A stretch of DNA of 64,000 nt from positions 1 to 64,000 of the forward strand of contig JAAAJB010000054.1 of NCBI GenBank assembly GCA_016098155.1. The letters are read 5' to 3'. The position numbers and the translations under genes were made by a program. Shown in pieces: positions 1-10,904 of this stretch (the stretch's first letter is position 1; every line of letters starts with the position of its first letter). The stretch comes from Actinomortierella ambigua. Lineage: Eukaryota; Mortierellomycota; Mortierellomycetes; Mortierellales; Mortierellaceae. A model generated the notes under the pieces. It was not told the origin of the DNA. It did not search any database and saw nothing but the letters and a program-made list of their open reading frames with translations.

Positions 1-263
1 TTGACGTTGCTCTCATCTTCGTCGTCCTCCCTATATACATTATCACCACCCTCGTCTGACATATAAAGGTCGTTGCTGTCATCATCGTTGGATTCTGCTG
101 GTTGAGTCGTGTCGTAGATCTCACCAATCTCCAGGTCCATGTGATCGTTGTCGGCTGCTACTTCAACCTCAGCCAACATGCCACTCTCATCTTTTACACC
201 CATGATATGGACGCAAGGATCAGGGGCGGAAGAGCTCTGCAAGGCATGATGCTGATCTCTTGG
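1..263 (-). CDS. 3' part of an acidic protein gene, cut by the window edge
   Basis: On the minus strand an open frame enters from a possible 3' splice site (tag at 264-266) and runs off the left edge without a stop. It encodes a hydrophilic, strongly acidic sequence (motifs such as DNDHMDLEIGEIYD and SEGGD-like Asp/Glu/Asn runs). A second stretch at about 385-442, in another phase, encodes a basic nuclear-localisation-like motif (RPPKKRRTW) and could be the preceding exon. No family is recognised. The frame is open only because it is truncated here, so the gene call rests on protein-like composition alone; the sequence left of the window would settle it. Confidence 0.42.
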
Positions 264-1005
264 CTACCAGTCGCTGAGGCTGGGATTAGATAGTATGGAA
301 ACCGTCTGCCTAGCCTCTACCATCTCCACCCGCCCAAAGTTTCACAACATGACTCTGAAGGAAAGAATTTGGCCATCGACACCCAGGTACGTCGTTTCTT
401 AGGTGGTCGCTCGCGTTCGTCATTTGTGTCATCGACCTCGCGTCTTCATTAAATGGTATGATGGTAAAAGTAGTGTTATTCTGTTCCAATTGTTCCTCGT
501 CGATGTAGGTGTCAGCTCTACCATCGTTGTGGTGTTGTCTAGGAACAAAGGTTGGAAGGGTCAATGGGTGTATGTTTGGTTTTCTCAGTCTGGTTCTCCT
601 CTCGGACGAATAAGAGGAAAGTACAGCGGGTCAAGATATGAAAGTATTCGAGGATTCGAGCAAACTCTTGCCTTTTGCTGTTCGTTGTCTAACAATAACC
701 AAGAACCTCGTCCAATAGGTCAAAGCGGCATGTGGTCAAAGCAGTAGACAAAGTAAGCAGTAGACAAAATAGAAAGAAAGCAGTAATAAGATGAAATGAG
801 AGGCGTGTACGTGAATGGTGATGAGCTGTTGAGTAAGTGAAGTCATACATGAAGAGGATGAACGTGCTCAGAGTGACATTGATATGAACGTAAGTAACGT
901 TTGTACGTACAAAAAAAAATCGGGACAAATCGTGGCCAAATTCTGAACTCGGAACAAAAAAAAGAGTTGGTCTCAACTTTAATATATAGGTAAAAATGAG
1001 GGGAC

Positions 1006-1085
1006 AAAGAGAGAGAGAGAGAGAGAGTGTGTGTACGAGAGAGAGAGAGTGAGAGCGAGAGAGAGAAAGAGGGTGAGAGGGAGAG
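1006..1085. repeat. (GA)n-rich microsatellite
   Basis: Interrupted GA dinucleotide tract in the region before the first F-box-type gene. GA tracts of this type recur across the window. Confidence 0.85.
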
Positions 1086-1552
1086 AAGTGTGTGGCAGAC
1101 AGGGAGATCGCACTGACCTTCCCTTTCCTCTCATTTCTTTCGTGACCGGTCAAAGGAAATGGCGCCACTCGGAGGTGAAATCTCCACCCCCTCGTCCTCG
1201 ACCTCTTCTCTGCAGCATAGCGCAGTGTTTGCATTCGGGTACACGCATCTGGTGTTTGTCCCTTTTCGGTTCAACTGTTGTATGTTGGCGGGGCGAATGC
1301 CTGTTGGCTGTCCCGACAGGTTTTCCCTTCGTCGTCAATAGTTCATCTTTGCACACACTCTTGCCTCATGTCGTGCTCGAATAGACAAATTATGGTTTAC
1401 TGCATATCCCAACTCAGGTGGCAGTCAGGTTCAAAATTCACATCTCAGGCGAGAGAGAGGGAGGGTCATACCAACAAATCAATAAAACGACAAAGGGCCC
1501 GAATGGAATGACCCCTAACCTCTTCCACCTTTCAGCTATACTGCTTTTTGCC

Positions 1553-3184
1553 ATGGCACCCATTTGTCTACTCACCATCCCGGAGATCCCATATTACATC
1601 AACTCATATCTCGTCCAGCGGGATCGGCTAGCATGCGTGCTCGTCGGCAAACAATGGAGGCAAATATTCCTGCCACTATTATGGCGTACCGTGTCCTTCA
1701 AGTCCCGGTCGTGGCCTGACCAGCCGTTGGAAGCTTGCGCAGATTTTGAGCATGCCGTGCAAGAGAACGGCGAGTTTATACGACATCTGCAGACATTCCG
1801 CCTGCGTGAGCTGCAGTTTTTCCTGCACCATTGCCACCATCTGTCAAGTTTGTCACTGCGTATCTGCAGCGAACGTGACTGGCCAGTTGTGCTGGGTCTT
1901 GTGCGAAATAACCCAAACCTGATGTCGCTGTCGCTGACCGTGATGGCCAATTACTCGCCTCATCTCCTCGACATTTTCAACAACTTGCCTTCTCTCACAA
2001 CACTGGACTTGACTTTAGAGGCGATCCGCCAGGGCCTCACGCCCAATGTTCTAATGCATCTGCTAAAGTCTCTACGACAGCTACAACGACTGTCGATCCG
2101 AGCCAACGCCACAATGCCATTGGAGGTAGTGCCACACGACCTTGCAGAGGAAAATGACAGGCGGGAGCACCAGGAGCAGACGCCATTCCGCTACCTCCGT
2201 CATCTAAGGCTGACCATGAGTGGCTATCACAGATCCAATCTGGGCTATATTGTCGGCCTTCTGAAGCGATGCCCAAGCCTCGAGACTGTTCAACTACCGG
2301 CACTCCATCGCGATCGTCTCGACGACATTTGTCTATTCTTCCAGCACCGCAACCACCACCACCACCATCACTATCACCAACACGTTTTAACGAGCCTCGA
2401 CCTAAGCATGCTCGGCTACGTCTTTGAGGACGAGGCCCTCGCCAAGATCCTCGCCCAGCTCCAGCCACACTCTCTCCGCCACCTCAGCTTACAGTCGACC
2501 GCCGTTGGCGAGACCACACTTGATCTCCTCTTGCGTCGTTTCGTGTCCTCGCTTCAGACGCTCGACATCAGTCGGAGTACAGTCCATCTGGCAGACCCTG
2601 GCCGATGGATCCGTGCCATTCTGACACATGGGGTCGAGTTGATCGAATTCAAGTGCGGCGCAAGGGGAGAGCCGCTCGGGGCTATGGTGGACCTGGAAGT
2701 TAGCCCACTTCTTCTTCATCATCGTCTTCCGGAAGAAGAAGAGGAAGGTAGAAAACCATCGCCGTCGTCATCGTGGTGGAGATGCACCAAGCTCCAGGTT
2801 TTGCAGATACCCTTGGTCGGATGTCGAGCCTCGCCCTGCACCCACAATGGGGCCTGTCGTACCCTTCAGGAGCAGCTGTACCGACAGTTGGGTCGACTTT
2901 GCGATCTGAGGGTTCTGGATCTGGGGATCTACATGCTACCGTGTTCACTTCTTGCCGAGTCGAATTGTCTCGAGTGGTCGTTGGCGGCTGGGTTGGAGCA
3001 CCTGGCAGGGCTGAGACGCTTAGAGACATTTTGTGTGGTTGGGACGAAGCATGCCATCACTGTTGAGGAAGTCCGATGGATGCGTAGCCATTGGCCACGG
3101 CTGCAAAAGGTGGTCGGGTTGGCCTACACCGAGGCTGCTCGATGGATGGAGAGCCATTGGGGAAGCAGTATCAACATCTATTGA
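1553..3184 (+). CDS. F-box/leucine-rich-repeat-type protein
   Basis: The product is 543 residues. The N-terminus (MAPICLLTIPEIPYYINSYL, then LACVLVGKQWRQIFLPLLW) has the layout of a divergent F-box: a Pro-containing start, a hydrophobic helix, then a Leu/Val-x-C/S-K-xW motif. Such proteins act as substrate adaptors of SCF ubiquitin ligases. The remainder is Leu-rich with irregular repeats (SLSLRIC, SLTTLDLTLEAI, LTSLDLSMLGY, LRHLSLQSTA), interrupted by a His-rich loop near residue 265. The start at 1553 is chosen because the F-box follows at once; the same frame is open to 1418, and a pyrimidine tract ending in cag lies just upstream, so a 5' UTR intron is possible. It converges with the F-box-type gene at 4065-5900. 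The substrate is unknown. Confidence 0.8.
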   Translation: MAPICLLTIPEIPYYINSYLVQRDRLACVLVGKQWRQIFLPLLWRTVSFKSRSWPDQPLEACADFEHAVQENGEFIRHLQTFRLRELQFFLHHCHHLSSLSLRICSERDWPVVLGLVRNNPNLMSLSLTVMANYSPHLLDIFNNLPSLTTLDLTLEAIRQGLTPNVLMHLLKSLRQLQRLSIRANATMPLEVVPHDLAEENDRREHQEQTPFRYLRHLRLTMSGYHRSNLGYIVGLLKRCPSLETVQLPALHRDRLDDICLFFQHRNHHHHHHYHQHVLTSLDLSMLGYVFEDEALAKILAQLQPHSLRHLSLQSTAVGETTLDLLLRRFVSSLQTLDISRSTVHLADPGRWIRAILTHGVELIEFKCGARGEPLGAMVDLEVSPLLLHHRLPEEEEEGRKPSPSSSWWRCTKLQVLQIPLVGCRASPCTHNGACRTLQEQLYRQLGRLCDLRVLDLGIYMLPCSLLAESNCLEWSLAAGLEHLAGLRRLETFCVVGTKHAITVEEVRWMRSHWPRLQKVVGLAYTEAARWMESHWGSSINIY

Positions 3185-4064
3185 TAAATCTTGTAGCTGA
3201 TATCTCTTGTCTACCACCAGCCAAAGAATGATATTCAAAAAAAAAAGCTTCATTTTGCTGTTATATTCGGTAAGAAGCACAACGGGTTCGTGCGAGTGGC
3301 GCGTAACATACTATGGGTAGGAGCATTTCCATCCGCCGTGTTGGCTGCTGACCAGAGTCCCATAGAAAGTCAGGAAAAAATGCTTCACTGAGTGACAATG
3401 TTGCTCAAACTCCCAGACTGACACCAACACTCTTCTGTATCTTTGCCACAATGCCTGCAGCTTTACGTTGTCATAAAGGCGCACGGTCTTACGGTCATGT
3501 TTATCTCGTCCGATGGAGACTACACAATGTTGCTAACAAAATTTCCCTGGGTCCCAACGAAGTGCAGGTGGAGGAAATACAGCGCACAAGATTGGGGATG
3601 ATAGCAGAGCCTGGTACATCACCACATCGTGCAATTTTACGTGAAGAACATACCACAAATGGCGAGCTTTGCTCTCATCACGAAATTTACCGACAGAGGC
3701 AACCTCCCAGCTAGCAAATTGAAGCAGAGTACGTAAGGATTGGTCCATTATGATACATATCTCTACGAAATTACAAACGGGCAAAATCTTGGTGTCGGAA
3801 AGCAGTAAACCGGGGGGAGTTGGTGGCAATTTTTCTACTTTAGCAAGTGTTGTGAGTGGGCTTCTGAAGCGAGTAAGTCAGACCCAAGTCAGTCAATGCG
3901 AAAAGCTCCGCTGCGAGTTCAACGGTAGTAGGGTAAGGTATTGATAGCAATTGGGGGGATACTACGAGGAACAAAAATTAAAAAAACGCGCCAACTCGTT
4001 CAATAGACACGTACACGTTTTGAACGAATCTTGCTTAAAAAAATAGTATCAAATGGCATTCAAT
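3185..4064. other. Intergenic region between convergent genes
   Basis: Contains the 3' ends of the two F-box-type genes. An 87-codon open frame at 3451-3714 has no recognisable domain and no supporting splice or start context, and I do not call it. No RNA gene or repeat is evident. Confidence 0.5.
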
Positions 4065-5900
4065 TCATTTAAAAATGAGGTCTGCCCAATTCTCCTGCTG
4101 CCATTGATCTATCTCCTCATCACAGCCTTTGAGACCCTCGATGTACTCTAGCTTGGGCCAAGCCTGCTTTGCCCACTTCAACTCGGCCAGGCCAAACATG
4201 GACTCCTCCCCAGGCACAATAAACACTCGAAGCTCGGTCAGGGTCGAGAGCTGATCCATGCCGCTGGCAAGAGTCCAGTCTAGCCCTGCATCGTGCTTTT
4301 GCAAGGCAAGCGTCGGTGCACGTTTGACTGCTAGCCGCTTCAAATCCTTCAACTGCGAAAGCTGTGCGTAATGGTGGCGCTGTTGCTCCTTACAGAAAAA
4401 CATGTCATGGGCCATGCAGTTTCCCTCACGCCGCTGACTTTGCGCACGTGGCGGCAAGGGTGGTGGTTGTGGTGATGATGATGGTGGTGGTGGTGACGAT
4501 GACGATGTAGTCGATTCTGTCAAGAAGGATGTGGAGATGCTGGCAGTGGTGCAGACTGTAGCAAAGAGAAGATCGAGCTGTTCGAGCTCCATGCAAGCCC
4601 AAGGGGCATAGGGGATGGCCACCGAGCGGCGCCCGCCAAAGTTTCCCAAGTGGATCATCCCAGCCTTGTCCTCGAGGATGGAGGGTGATGGTGATGGTGC
4701 CATTGAGTGAAGCGAGAAACGGTGACTGAACACTGCACTATGTTTCCGACCAGTCTTGAACACGCGGAGCTTTGGGCACGAGGCCAGGATGGATTGGATC
4801 CATTCGCCCTGACTGACGCCTAGTTTGAGATCCAGGAAGAGGGACTCGAGCTCTCGACATTGTCGCTCGAGGATGATATGACGCACATTTTCGTTTAGGT
4901 GGCAGTTGATTAGGTTGAGCGATCGAAGCGAGTGTCTACGAATGCTCGACAGCAAATGTCCCATCTGGGAACCGGAGTATGGCCGACACTGGCTTAGATC
5001 CAGGCCTTGTAAGCAACTCATGTCATTTTGCAGCACGACACCCAAGGCGTATGGATTGAAGGGAGGGAGGGAGATCGCCTGTAAGGTTGGGCCGCATTTT
5101 GTTAGAAAGTCACGTAATTGCCCTGCGAGGGGTAGGAAACTCGTGCGAATGTTAAGCATGAATGTGCGGAGACTGGGAAGGGTCGTGGTGGGTTCAGTTA
5201 CGGTTGGCGTTGGGGGTGAGTCGCTTATTGCCGTTGAATCGATGCCCCCAGGATGGCATACGAGAGACTGAAGTTTTGGACAGAGAAAGATGATCCGAGA
5301 GAAGAGTTCGAACGACTGGAGGACAGACAGAAAGAGTTCAAGAGAAGATAGATTGGGTATGTGCTTCAGGACTTGCAAAAATTGCTCCTCATCGTCGTAT
5401 TGGACCATGAGCGTGAGCTTGGTGAGACTAAAAGGCGATTGGAGAGCAAGTTGCTGAAGGACCGGCCATTCAACAGGTAGAAACCAGGGCAGATAACCGA
5501 TGATTGAAACTGAATTGTCTGAAGGGTGAACGCTGTGGGTGGGTTCGGTTGTGCAAGGTTGGAGAAAGCGGGTGCATAAAGCACATTTGCAGTAATGGGT
5601 AACATAGGGAGCAAGGTTGAGCTCCTGAACATTGGGACAAGAGGTAAAAAGAACGAGGTCGGATGGATACAGGAGACATATCGACCGCACACAGATGCAA
5701 TACCGCCGAAGAGAATGCTTGAAGAGGTCATTGTTCTCTTTAGGGGGCCGCAGGAACACAATCGTCTCGTAGAGAGCTGGTGAAAAGATGTCCAACCAAG
5801 CCTGGCACACCAAGATACAGTTATACAGTTCGTTCCTGGTCAAGTGGCTTCGCACGCTGATGTAGACCTCAGGTATAGAGATGATGTCAATGGGTGGCAT
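4065..5900 (-). CDS. F-box/leucine-rich-repeat-type protein
   Basis: A single-exon gene of 611 residues. The N-terminus MPPIDIISIPEVYISVRSHL, followed by LYNCILVCQAWLDIFSPALY, matches a divergent F-box (I/L-P-E-V, then V-C-xx-W). F-box proteins of this type recruit substrates to SCF ubiquitin ligases through the C-terminal repeats. About 400 residues of irregular Leu-rich repeats follow (for example LQQLALQSPFSLTKLTLMVQ, LRSLNLINCHL, ELESLFLDLKL). A Ser/Pro-rich linker (poly-S, poly-P) sits near residue 475 and a last repeat-like segment (LKDLKRLAVKRAP) follows. It is organised like the gene at 1553-3184 and converges on it, so the two may be old paralogues; the proteins are clearly diverged. 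Confidence 0.82.
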   Translation of the reverse strand: MPPIDIISIPEVYISVRSHLTRNELYNCILVCQAWLDIFSPALYETIVFLRPPKENNDLFKHSLRRYCICVRSICLLYPSDLVLFTSCPNVQELNLAPYVTHYCKCALCTRFLQPCTTEPTHSVHPSDNSVSIIGYLPWFLPVEWPVLQQLALQSPFSLTKLTLMVQYDDEEQFLQVLKHIPNLSSLELFLSVLQSFELFSRIIFLCPKLQSLVCHPGGIDSTAISDSPPTPTVTEPTTTLPSLRTFMLNIRTSFLPLAGQLRDFLTKCGPTLQAISLPPFNPYALGVVLQNDMSCLQGLDLSQCRPYSGSQMGHLLSSIRRHSLRSLNLINCHLNENVRHIILERQCRELESLFLDLKLGVSQGEWIQSILASCPKLRVFKTGRKHSAVFSHRFSLHSMAPSPSPSILEDKAGMIHLGNFGGRRSVAIPYAPWACMELEQLDLLFATVCTTASISTSFLTESTTSSSSPPPPSSSPQPPPLPPRAQSQRREGNCMAHDMFFCKEQQRHHYAQLSQLKDLKRLAVKRAPTLALQKHDAGLDWTLASGMDQLSTLTELRVFIVPGEESMFGLAELKWAKQAWPKLEYIEGLKGCDEEIDQWQQENWADLIFK

Positions 5901-8120
5901 GGCGGAGATGGAGACGGGAGAGAAATGGATGAATGAAGTTTCGCTAGCATGGAATGTCCCCTAATTGGTTCGAGGGAGGGAAGGAAATAGGGCTGTTGGA
6001 CTGCCTGCCTCCTTCCAATGTGCACAGCCCCTCTTTCAAGCAACCACGTTGGAGATCCGGGGCATATTGGAGTGCGGCATTCGCTTACTTGTGCCGTTTA
6101 TCGACCGTGCGAGCTTGTGCCAGCTCACAGCACATACCATTGATGGTGGTGGAGGTGGCGGTGAGGAGGGAGTGGGGCAGACGCCACGTATCTCGGCGCG
6201 CACCACCAACATAAATGGGCGACTGCCCCAGAGGCGCAATTGCGGCAGAAAAGTGACTGTGACTCGCGCGACAAGTATTTGAAATGTTGGTGTTGGGGGA
6301 AACGCGACTTTTATGCTCCTGACCCTCAACACGACAGACCACCGTGTTTGGGCTGATGCATGTCGTGCACGCACTGCACAGGCAAGTTCTCTTTCCGCCA
6401 TCCTCGTCCCTTTGCTTCATGTGAGCAAAAATGACCCTTTCTCTTTCTCTCTCGATCCTTATTGCCAGTCTTTCATTTTTTATTGTCCGGAATGTCGACA
6501 TTGTTGACATTGCATTTTTCGCTTTTTTCCAGACCATGATTGCTTTTCCACCTCACCGCACCGTGCTCCTTTCCTGTTGCTGTTCTTTTTTCTCTTGATC
6601 GTCCTCTTTTGTGTGTATCGTGTTTTTTATTCTTTATTTATTTTTTTGGGTGGGTTTGCGTGTTTTTTTCGTGTTGTGTGCTGGCATTCGTCTCCTTTTC
6701 TTTTCCTTTTTTCTGTTGTGTTTTGTCTGCAAAGTCCCTGTTCTTCATCCATCTTAAAAATCCCTAAAAATTTCAAATGGCTTAACCAGGCACACAGTCT
6801 GCTGTCAGCGCTCGCTCTTGTCCGCTCTTAAACGTGAGCCATCTGGGAGCATATCGTGCTGGTGGCGCTATAGGATTGCGCTTCTGTCGACGGTGCGATA
6901 GAGGTCCAAGTGGTTGTAGCAGTCACCAATTTTTGTTCTTGTTCTTTCTCTTCCATTGTGATGGGTGGGTGGATTTACATACAGTGGAAGGTGACTTGCT
7001 TGGCTGCTTTGGATGTCCTGCAGCCTAGAGTCGTATCAGACTCCTCCTTTGTTTTTCCATTTCGTTGTATTTTGATGCCCTATTGACATTACTTTTTTTT
7101 CTTCTTTCATGTCAAGAGCTAGCATTCAAACTGTGAAACAGGGCTTTCGGCGTTTTTTTTTTTATATTCTCTATGGCGAATGACCATTTTCTTTGTTTGT
7201 GCCTTTTGCTCCTGCGCAATGCTTCCCGATTTTTTTTTTTTATTTTTTTTACAGCTGTGGCCCATCGTGGGGGAAATATTGGACTGCGTGGGCCAATATT
7301 CATCGGCGGGCATAGTCATGCCTGTCGCTTCTTCTGCGATCACGGCTGGTCTTTCTTTCTCTTTTCCTTTTATTTTTCTAGCCGGGGAGCATGCGGAGCA
7401 AATTATTCTCTTTTTTTCTTCTCCATGGTACCCAGCACTGTTGCTCTGTCCAATCCTTTTGGTTCTTTTGTTCTGTGGGATTTTCTCACCGTCTTGGGTC
7501 TGTTAACGAGGAGTTTAGCGGGTGAGGAAGAAGGACTGAGAACTTGCCACCCTACCATTTTTTTTTGGGAAACAGCATGAGCTACCTCCACGCGGTGTTT
7601 CCTGGATAAGCAGACGCATTGCGAGAACAACGACAGGGAGAGATAGAGAGAAAAGACAGAGAGAGAAGGCGGTGAGATACCTCATCCTGTCTCTTTCCTC
7701 CCTTCTTGTTGGTCTATCGTCTGTGAACCAAATGCTCATACATTCATTCGCAGCCAATCATTATCAAATTCGGTGTCAATAAAAAAAGGAGATCTGCGGC
7801 AATCAAAGCCACCCACTGGAGCTTCTTTTTTTTTGTTGGATGGTATTTTGCTTGCCTTGGCCCTTTGTGACAAGTTTTACGCCCCCCAGTGCCTACAACC
7901 TTTTTTTCGTTAAAGCAAGCAGTCTTTCGTGTCCGTAGTATCACGCCATAACTCTTGAGCACCCAGCAGCTTCTTGTTCGTTCACCTGGCACTGCCTACC
8001 CCCACTCTTCCTCTCTTTGTTCCGCACTTGCCACGTCTTGCCACCTACTCTTGCTTCCTCTAGCTGCTCATTTGCCACCCAGCAGACAGACTTTTACAAA
8101 CGTCCATTTCAACATCAAAC
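5901..8120. other. Intergenic region between divergent genes
   Basis: About 2.2 kb between the F-box-type gene (minus) and NEP1 (plus). It is rich in poly-T and pyrimidine tracts (for example 7155-7165 and 7231-7252) and in short open frames of biased composition (Phe/Ser-rich) that look non-coding. It probably holds both promoters and the 5' UTR of NEP1. No RNA gene is recognised. Confidence 0.5.
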
Positions 8121-8413
8121 ATGGATCAGAGCAACACCAACGTCTCCATGGTCCCCCAGGCACCAAAGGTGCCCAAGACTGCAACGGAGAAGGAGAACAC
8201 GCGACGCCTCATTGTCGTCCTCGAGTCTGCATGTCTAGAGACCTACAAGGTTGGCAAGGACAAGGATGCTCGGTACCAGCTGCTCAACTGCGATGATCAC
8301 CAAGGCATCCTCAAGAAGATGGGCAAGGAGGTTACCGATGCTCGACCTGACATTACCCATCAGGTAAAATGCGACTCTTAATTGTTCACACTCGCAAACC
8401 GATACCGTAACAG

Positions 8414-8480
<67 letters not shown>

Positions 8481-9044
8481 GATAGTGGGGAGAAGGGGGG
8501 AAGGGGGAGGGGGATCGAAACAAAGGCTCATAATTCAGTGCGAGTCAGAATGACCAGGATGGTTGCGCGTTAAGCAATAGTTAAAAAAAAAACATGAGGA
8601 GCGATCCACGACCACCGACAAGAGATTATCAGTCCTTCCATTCGCCCTGGATCCATTACCGCCTCGTCGTACACTTTCTATCGTATGGATGGTTGCCGAG
8701 GACAACAGTAGCTACAGGACGCAAACTTTTTCTCGCTTGACGTTACTGTAGCAAGGCGCAGTGGGAAGGAGGGGGGGGGGAAGAACGCTCTGAAAGGGGT
8801 GGTGGTGTCGTATCCTCTGTTCAAGCACACTGTGGGAAAGTTGCACCTTCCACCCCTACCCTCTTCCTCCCATCGTGAAAAAACAGCGATAACCCGAGCT
8901 AATGTGGAGAGCATGGACGGTGTGTACTTCTTCAAAAGTACACAGAATGCGGAGCAAGGCGTAGTGGCGCACAAGCAGCCAGCCAGCCAGCCAGCCAACC
9001 AGCACACATGCACATCCTTCTATGACTAACCACACATGTCCTCC

Positions 9045-9084
<40 letters not shown>

Positions 9085-9723
9085 GTGCTTGCTGACGCTT
9101 TTGGACAGTCCTCTCAACAAGGCCGGTCTGTTGCAGGTCTACATCCACACAGCCAAGAATGTTTTGATTGAAGTCAACCCTCACGTCCGTATCCCTCGTA
9201 CCTTCAAGCGTTTCTCTGGACTCATGGGTATGGAGGAGTCGCACAGCAACCTGCCAATAACAATAATCACACCATCCAACCAGGAATGGAGGCGCTTTGC
9301 GAGGAAAGAGGCACTATATCTAACGCGACATCTAACCAAAAACCTACTCTGCGCTTTTTTTTTTTGCTTCTTCCTTTCCCTCCTCTAGTCCAACTGTTGC
9401 ACAAGCTGTCGATTCGATCGGTCAATGGCTCAGAGAAGCTGCTGCGAGTGATCAAGAACCCTGTGACAGACTACCTGCCGACAAAGTGCATAAAGCTCGC
9501 CTTCTCGTACGATGCTCCCGTGGTGGCTCTTAAGGATTATCTGCCGACGATCCCCGAGGATTATTCGATCTGTGTCGCTATTGGCGCCATGGCCCACGGA
9601 GAGGACAACTTTGCAGACGCGTATGTTGACAAGAAGATTGGTATCAGTGGATACCCGCTCTCAGCATCGGTTGCATGCGGAAAGATGTGCTGCAGTCTGG
9701 AGGACCTTTGGGGTATCGTCTAA
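8121..9723 (+). CDS. EMG1: Ribosome biogenesis protein Nep1/Emg1 (18S rRNA pseudouridine N1-methyltransferase)
   Basis: Three exons: 8121-8363, 9086-9227 and 9389-9723, with phases 0 and 1, encode 239 residues, close to the usual Nep1 length. Nep1 is a SPOUT-class methyltransferase that methylates a hypermodified pseudouridine in 18S rRNA and is needed for 40S subunit assembly in the nucleolus. Diagnostic segments are [17 protein letters not shown] and [20 protein letters not shown] (across the first junction), [13 protein letters not shown], then [19 protein letters not shown] and [13 protein letters not shown] in the C-terminal knot that binds S-adenosylmethionine. Donor sites are CAG/gtaaaa and G/gtatgg; acceptors are ctag and tctag. 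Intron 1 (722 nt) carries a (GA)28 tract near its 5' end and a (CT)n tract at its 3' end. It converges with the orphan gene ending at 10042. Confidence 0.97.
8420..8475. repeat. (GA)28 microsatellite in NEP1 intron 1
   Basis: A pure AG/GA dinucleotide tract of about 56 nt, starting 56 nt after the 5' splice site. It is complementary to the (CT)n tract at the other end of the same intron. Confidence 0.97.
8975..8998. repeat. (AGCC)n tetranucleotide repeat in NEP1 intron 1
   Basis: Short tandem array of AGCC units inside intron 1. Confidence 0.9.
9055..9083. repeat. (CT)n tract directly before the exon 2 acceptor of NEP1
   Basis: An uninterrupted CT tract ends at the tag acceptor (AG at 9084-9085); an imperfect CT run extends it back to about 9043. 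A good branch-site candidate (gactaac, around 9024-9030) lies upstream, unusually far (about 55 nt) from the AG because of the tract. Confidence 0.95.
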
Positions 9724-10041
9724 AGAGAGAGGTCGAAAGAAAAGAAACAGAAAAAATATGAAAAGAAGAGAAAAAAAATTACAGCGGCGCGGAAGGAGAG
9801 AAGGAAGCAGGAGTGCCAAAGCCTCCATTGTATACATTGCCTTCCATCATATGATCATATAGCAACAAAGGTCGGTAGATCAGAGGTTGTCCACCCATAT
9901 CCTAGAGTTCGCTTTTATATTTAGGTTTGATCCTCAATACACAGCATGTCGTTTTCTTTCTTGCACCATTGGCGGCCTTTTTTTTAGGTAGTAGTTCGTT
10001 GTTGAGATAATCAACTTTTATTCTTGATCATCCTACTTTAT
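9724..10041. other. Intergenic region between convergent genes
   Basis: A purine-rich stretch (poly-A/GA) follows the NEP1 stop, then AT-rich sequence. It contains the 3' UTRs of both genes. Nothing else is seen. Confidence 0.5.
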
Positions 10042-10776
10042 TTACTTGAGAGGAGGAGCTACCTCAGGAGGTGGGTTCTTTCGGCGCTCGCGGTTCTCGA
10101 GGTTGTCGGCACGGTTCTTTTGATTGGTTCTGATTTCCTTGACCTTGCGCTGATGTTTGGTTGCCAGGCGAATATTCTTCCGATTGACGGCACGGGGCGA
10201 CTTTGAGAGCTCGTGCTCATGAGTCGATGTAATGATAGCGAGCGTCGACGACGATGGCGAAGTTGCTCTGTCAATAGACCCATCACCTCCATAGCTGCCG
10301 CTGTAGAAAGATGAGTGTGTGTCGTGGTCAAGGTTGCCCTCGTCACCGTAGGCACAGCTGTAGTAGTAGGCATCTTCGTCGTCTTGGTCCCATGGCTCAA
10401 CGACTTGGGGCGTACGAGCAGGTACGAGAATGGTGACGGCGGCGGTGTTGTTGTTGGCAGTATCCTCGTCTTCATTCCGACTGGGTCTCTTTTTCCGGCT
10501 TTCTTGGACATGCCATGAATCGGTGTCGGGCGTGCTGTCATCAGACTCACTAAGAGTTGCAGTGGTAAAGGTGGGTGTCATCATCGTCCTCGCTACTGCC
10601 GAAGGGAGCCTTGAGTGGTCGTCGACCATGTCAACAAAGTTTTCCAGACGAAAGCGGTCATCTACAATGGCGTTTGGTTGAGTGCTCAGCAGAGATTCTT
10701 GGAAAGGATTCGTCTCATCCAGGAGAGCAAATTTGTTGCTAATAGATACAGGAGTATAGGAATGTACAGATGCCAT
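10042..10776 (-). CDS. Hypothetical protein, acidic middle with basic C-terminus
   Basis: A single exon of 244 residues, starting at the ATG at 10776 (MASVHSYTPVSISNKFALLD). An earlier start in the same frame is less likely because that part reads as a CA-rich untranslated leader. The N-terminal half is polar, the middle is rich in Asp/Glu/Tyr/Ser/Gly (EPWDQDDEDAYYYSCAYGDE), and the C-terminal 50 residues are strongly basic (RKNIRLATKHQRKVKEIR, then NLENRERRKN). There is no signal peptide or membrane segment. The basic tail could bind nucleic acid, but this is only composition. The family is not recognised. A TATA-like sequence lies about 120 bp upstream of the start. Confidence 0.65.
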   Translation of the reverse strand: MASVHSYTPVSISNKFALLDETNPFQESLLSTQPNAIVDDRFRLENFVDMVDDHSRLPSAVARTMMTPTFTTATLSESDDSTPDTDSWHVQESRKKRPSRNEDEDTANNNTAAVTILVPARTPQVVEPWDQDDEDAYYYSCAYGDEGNLDHDTHSSFYSGSYGGDGSIDRATSPSSSTLAIITSTHEHELSKSPRAVNRKNIRLATKHQRKVKEIRTNQKNRADNLENRERRKNPPPEVAPPLK

Positions 10777-10895
10777 CTCGCTCTCTTGTTCCAAGTATGT
10801 GTTTGGGTGGGTGTGGGTGTGTCTGCGGGGGTTTTTGGCAGTTGGAAGATGTGGCGACAAGAGAGTAGAGAGCTGGAGATTGATCATATGCACCG

Positions 10896-10904
10896 ATATA
10901 TATA
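10896..10904 (-). promoter_or_regulatory. TATA-like element
   Basis: An atatatata run about 120 bp upstream of the start codon at 10776, in the position expected of a core promoter for that minus-strand gene. Confidence 0.35.
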
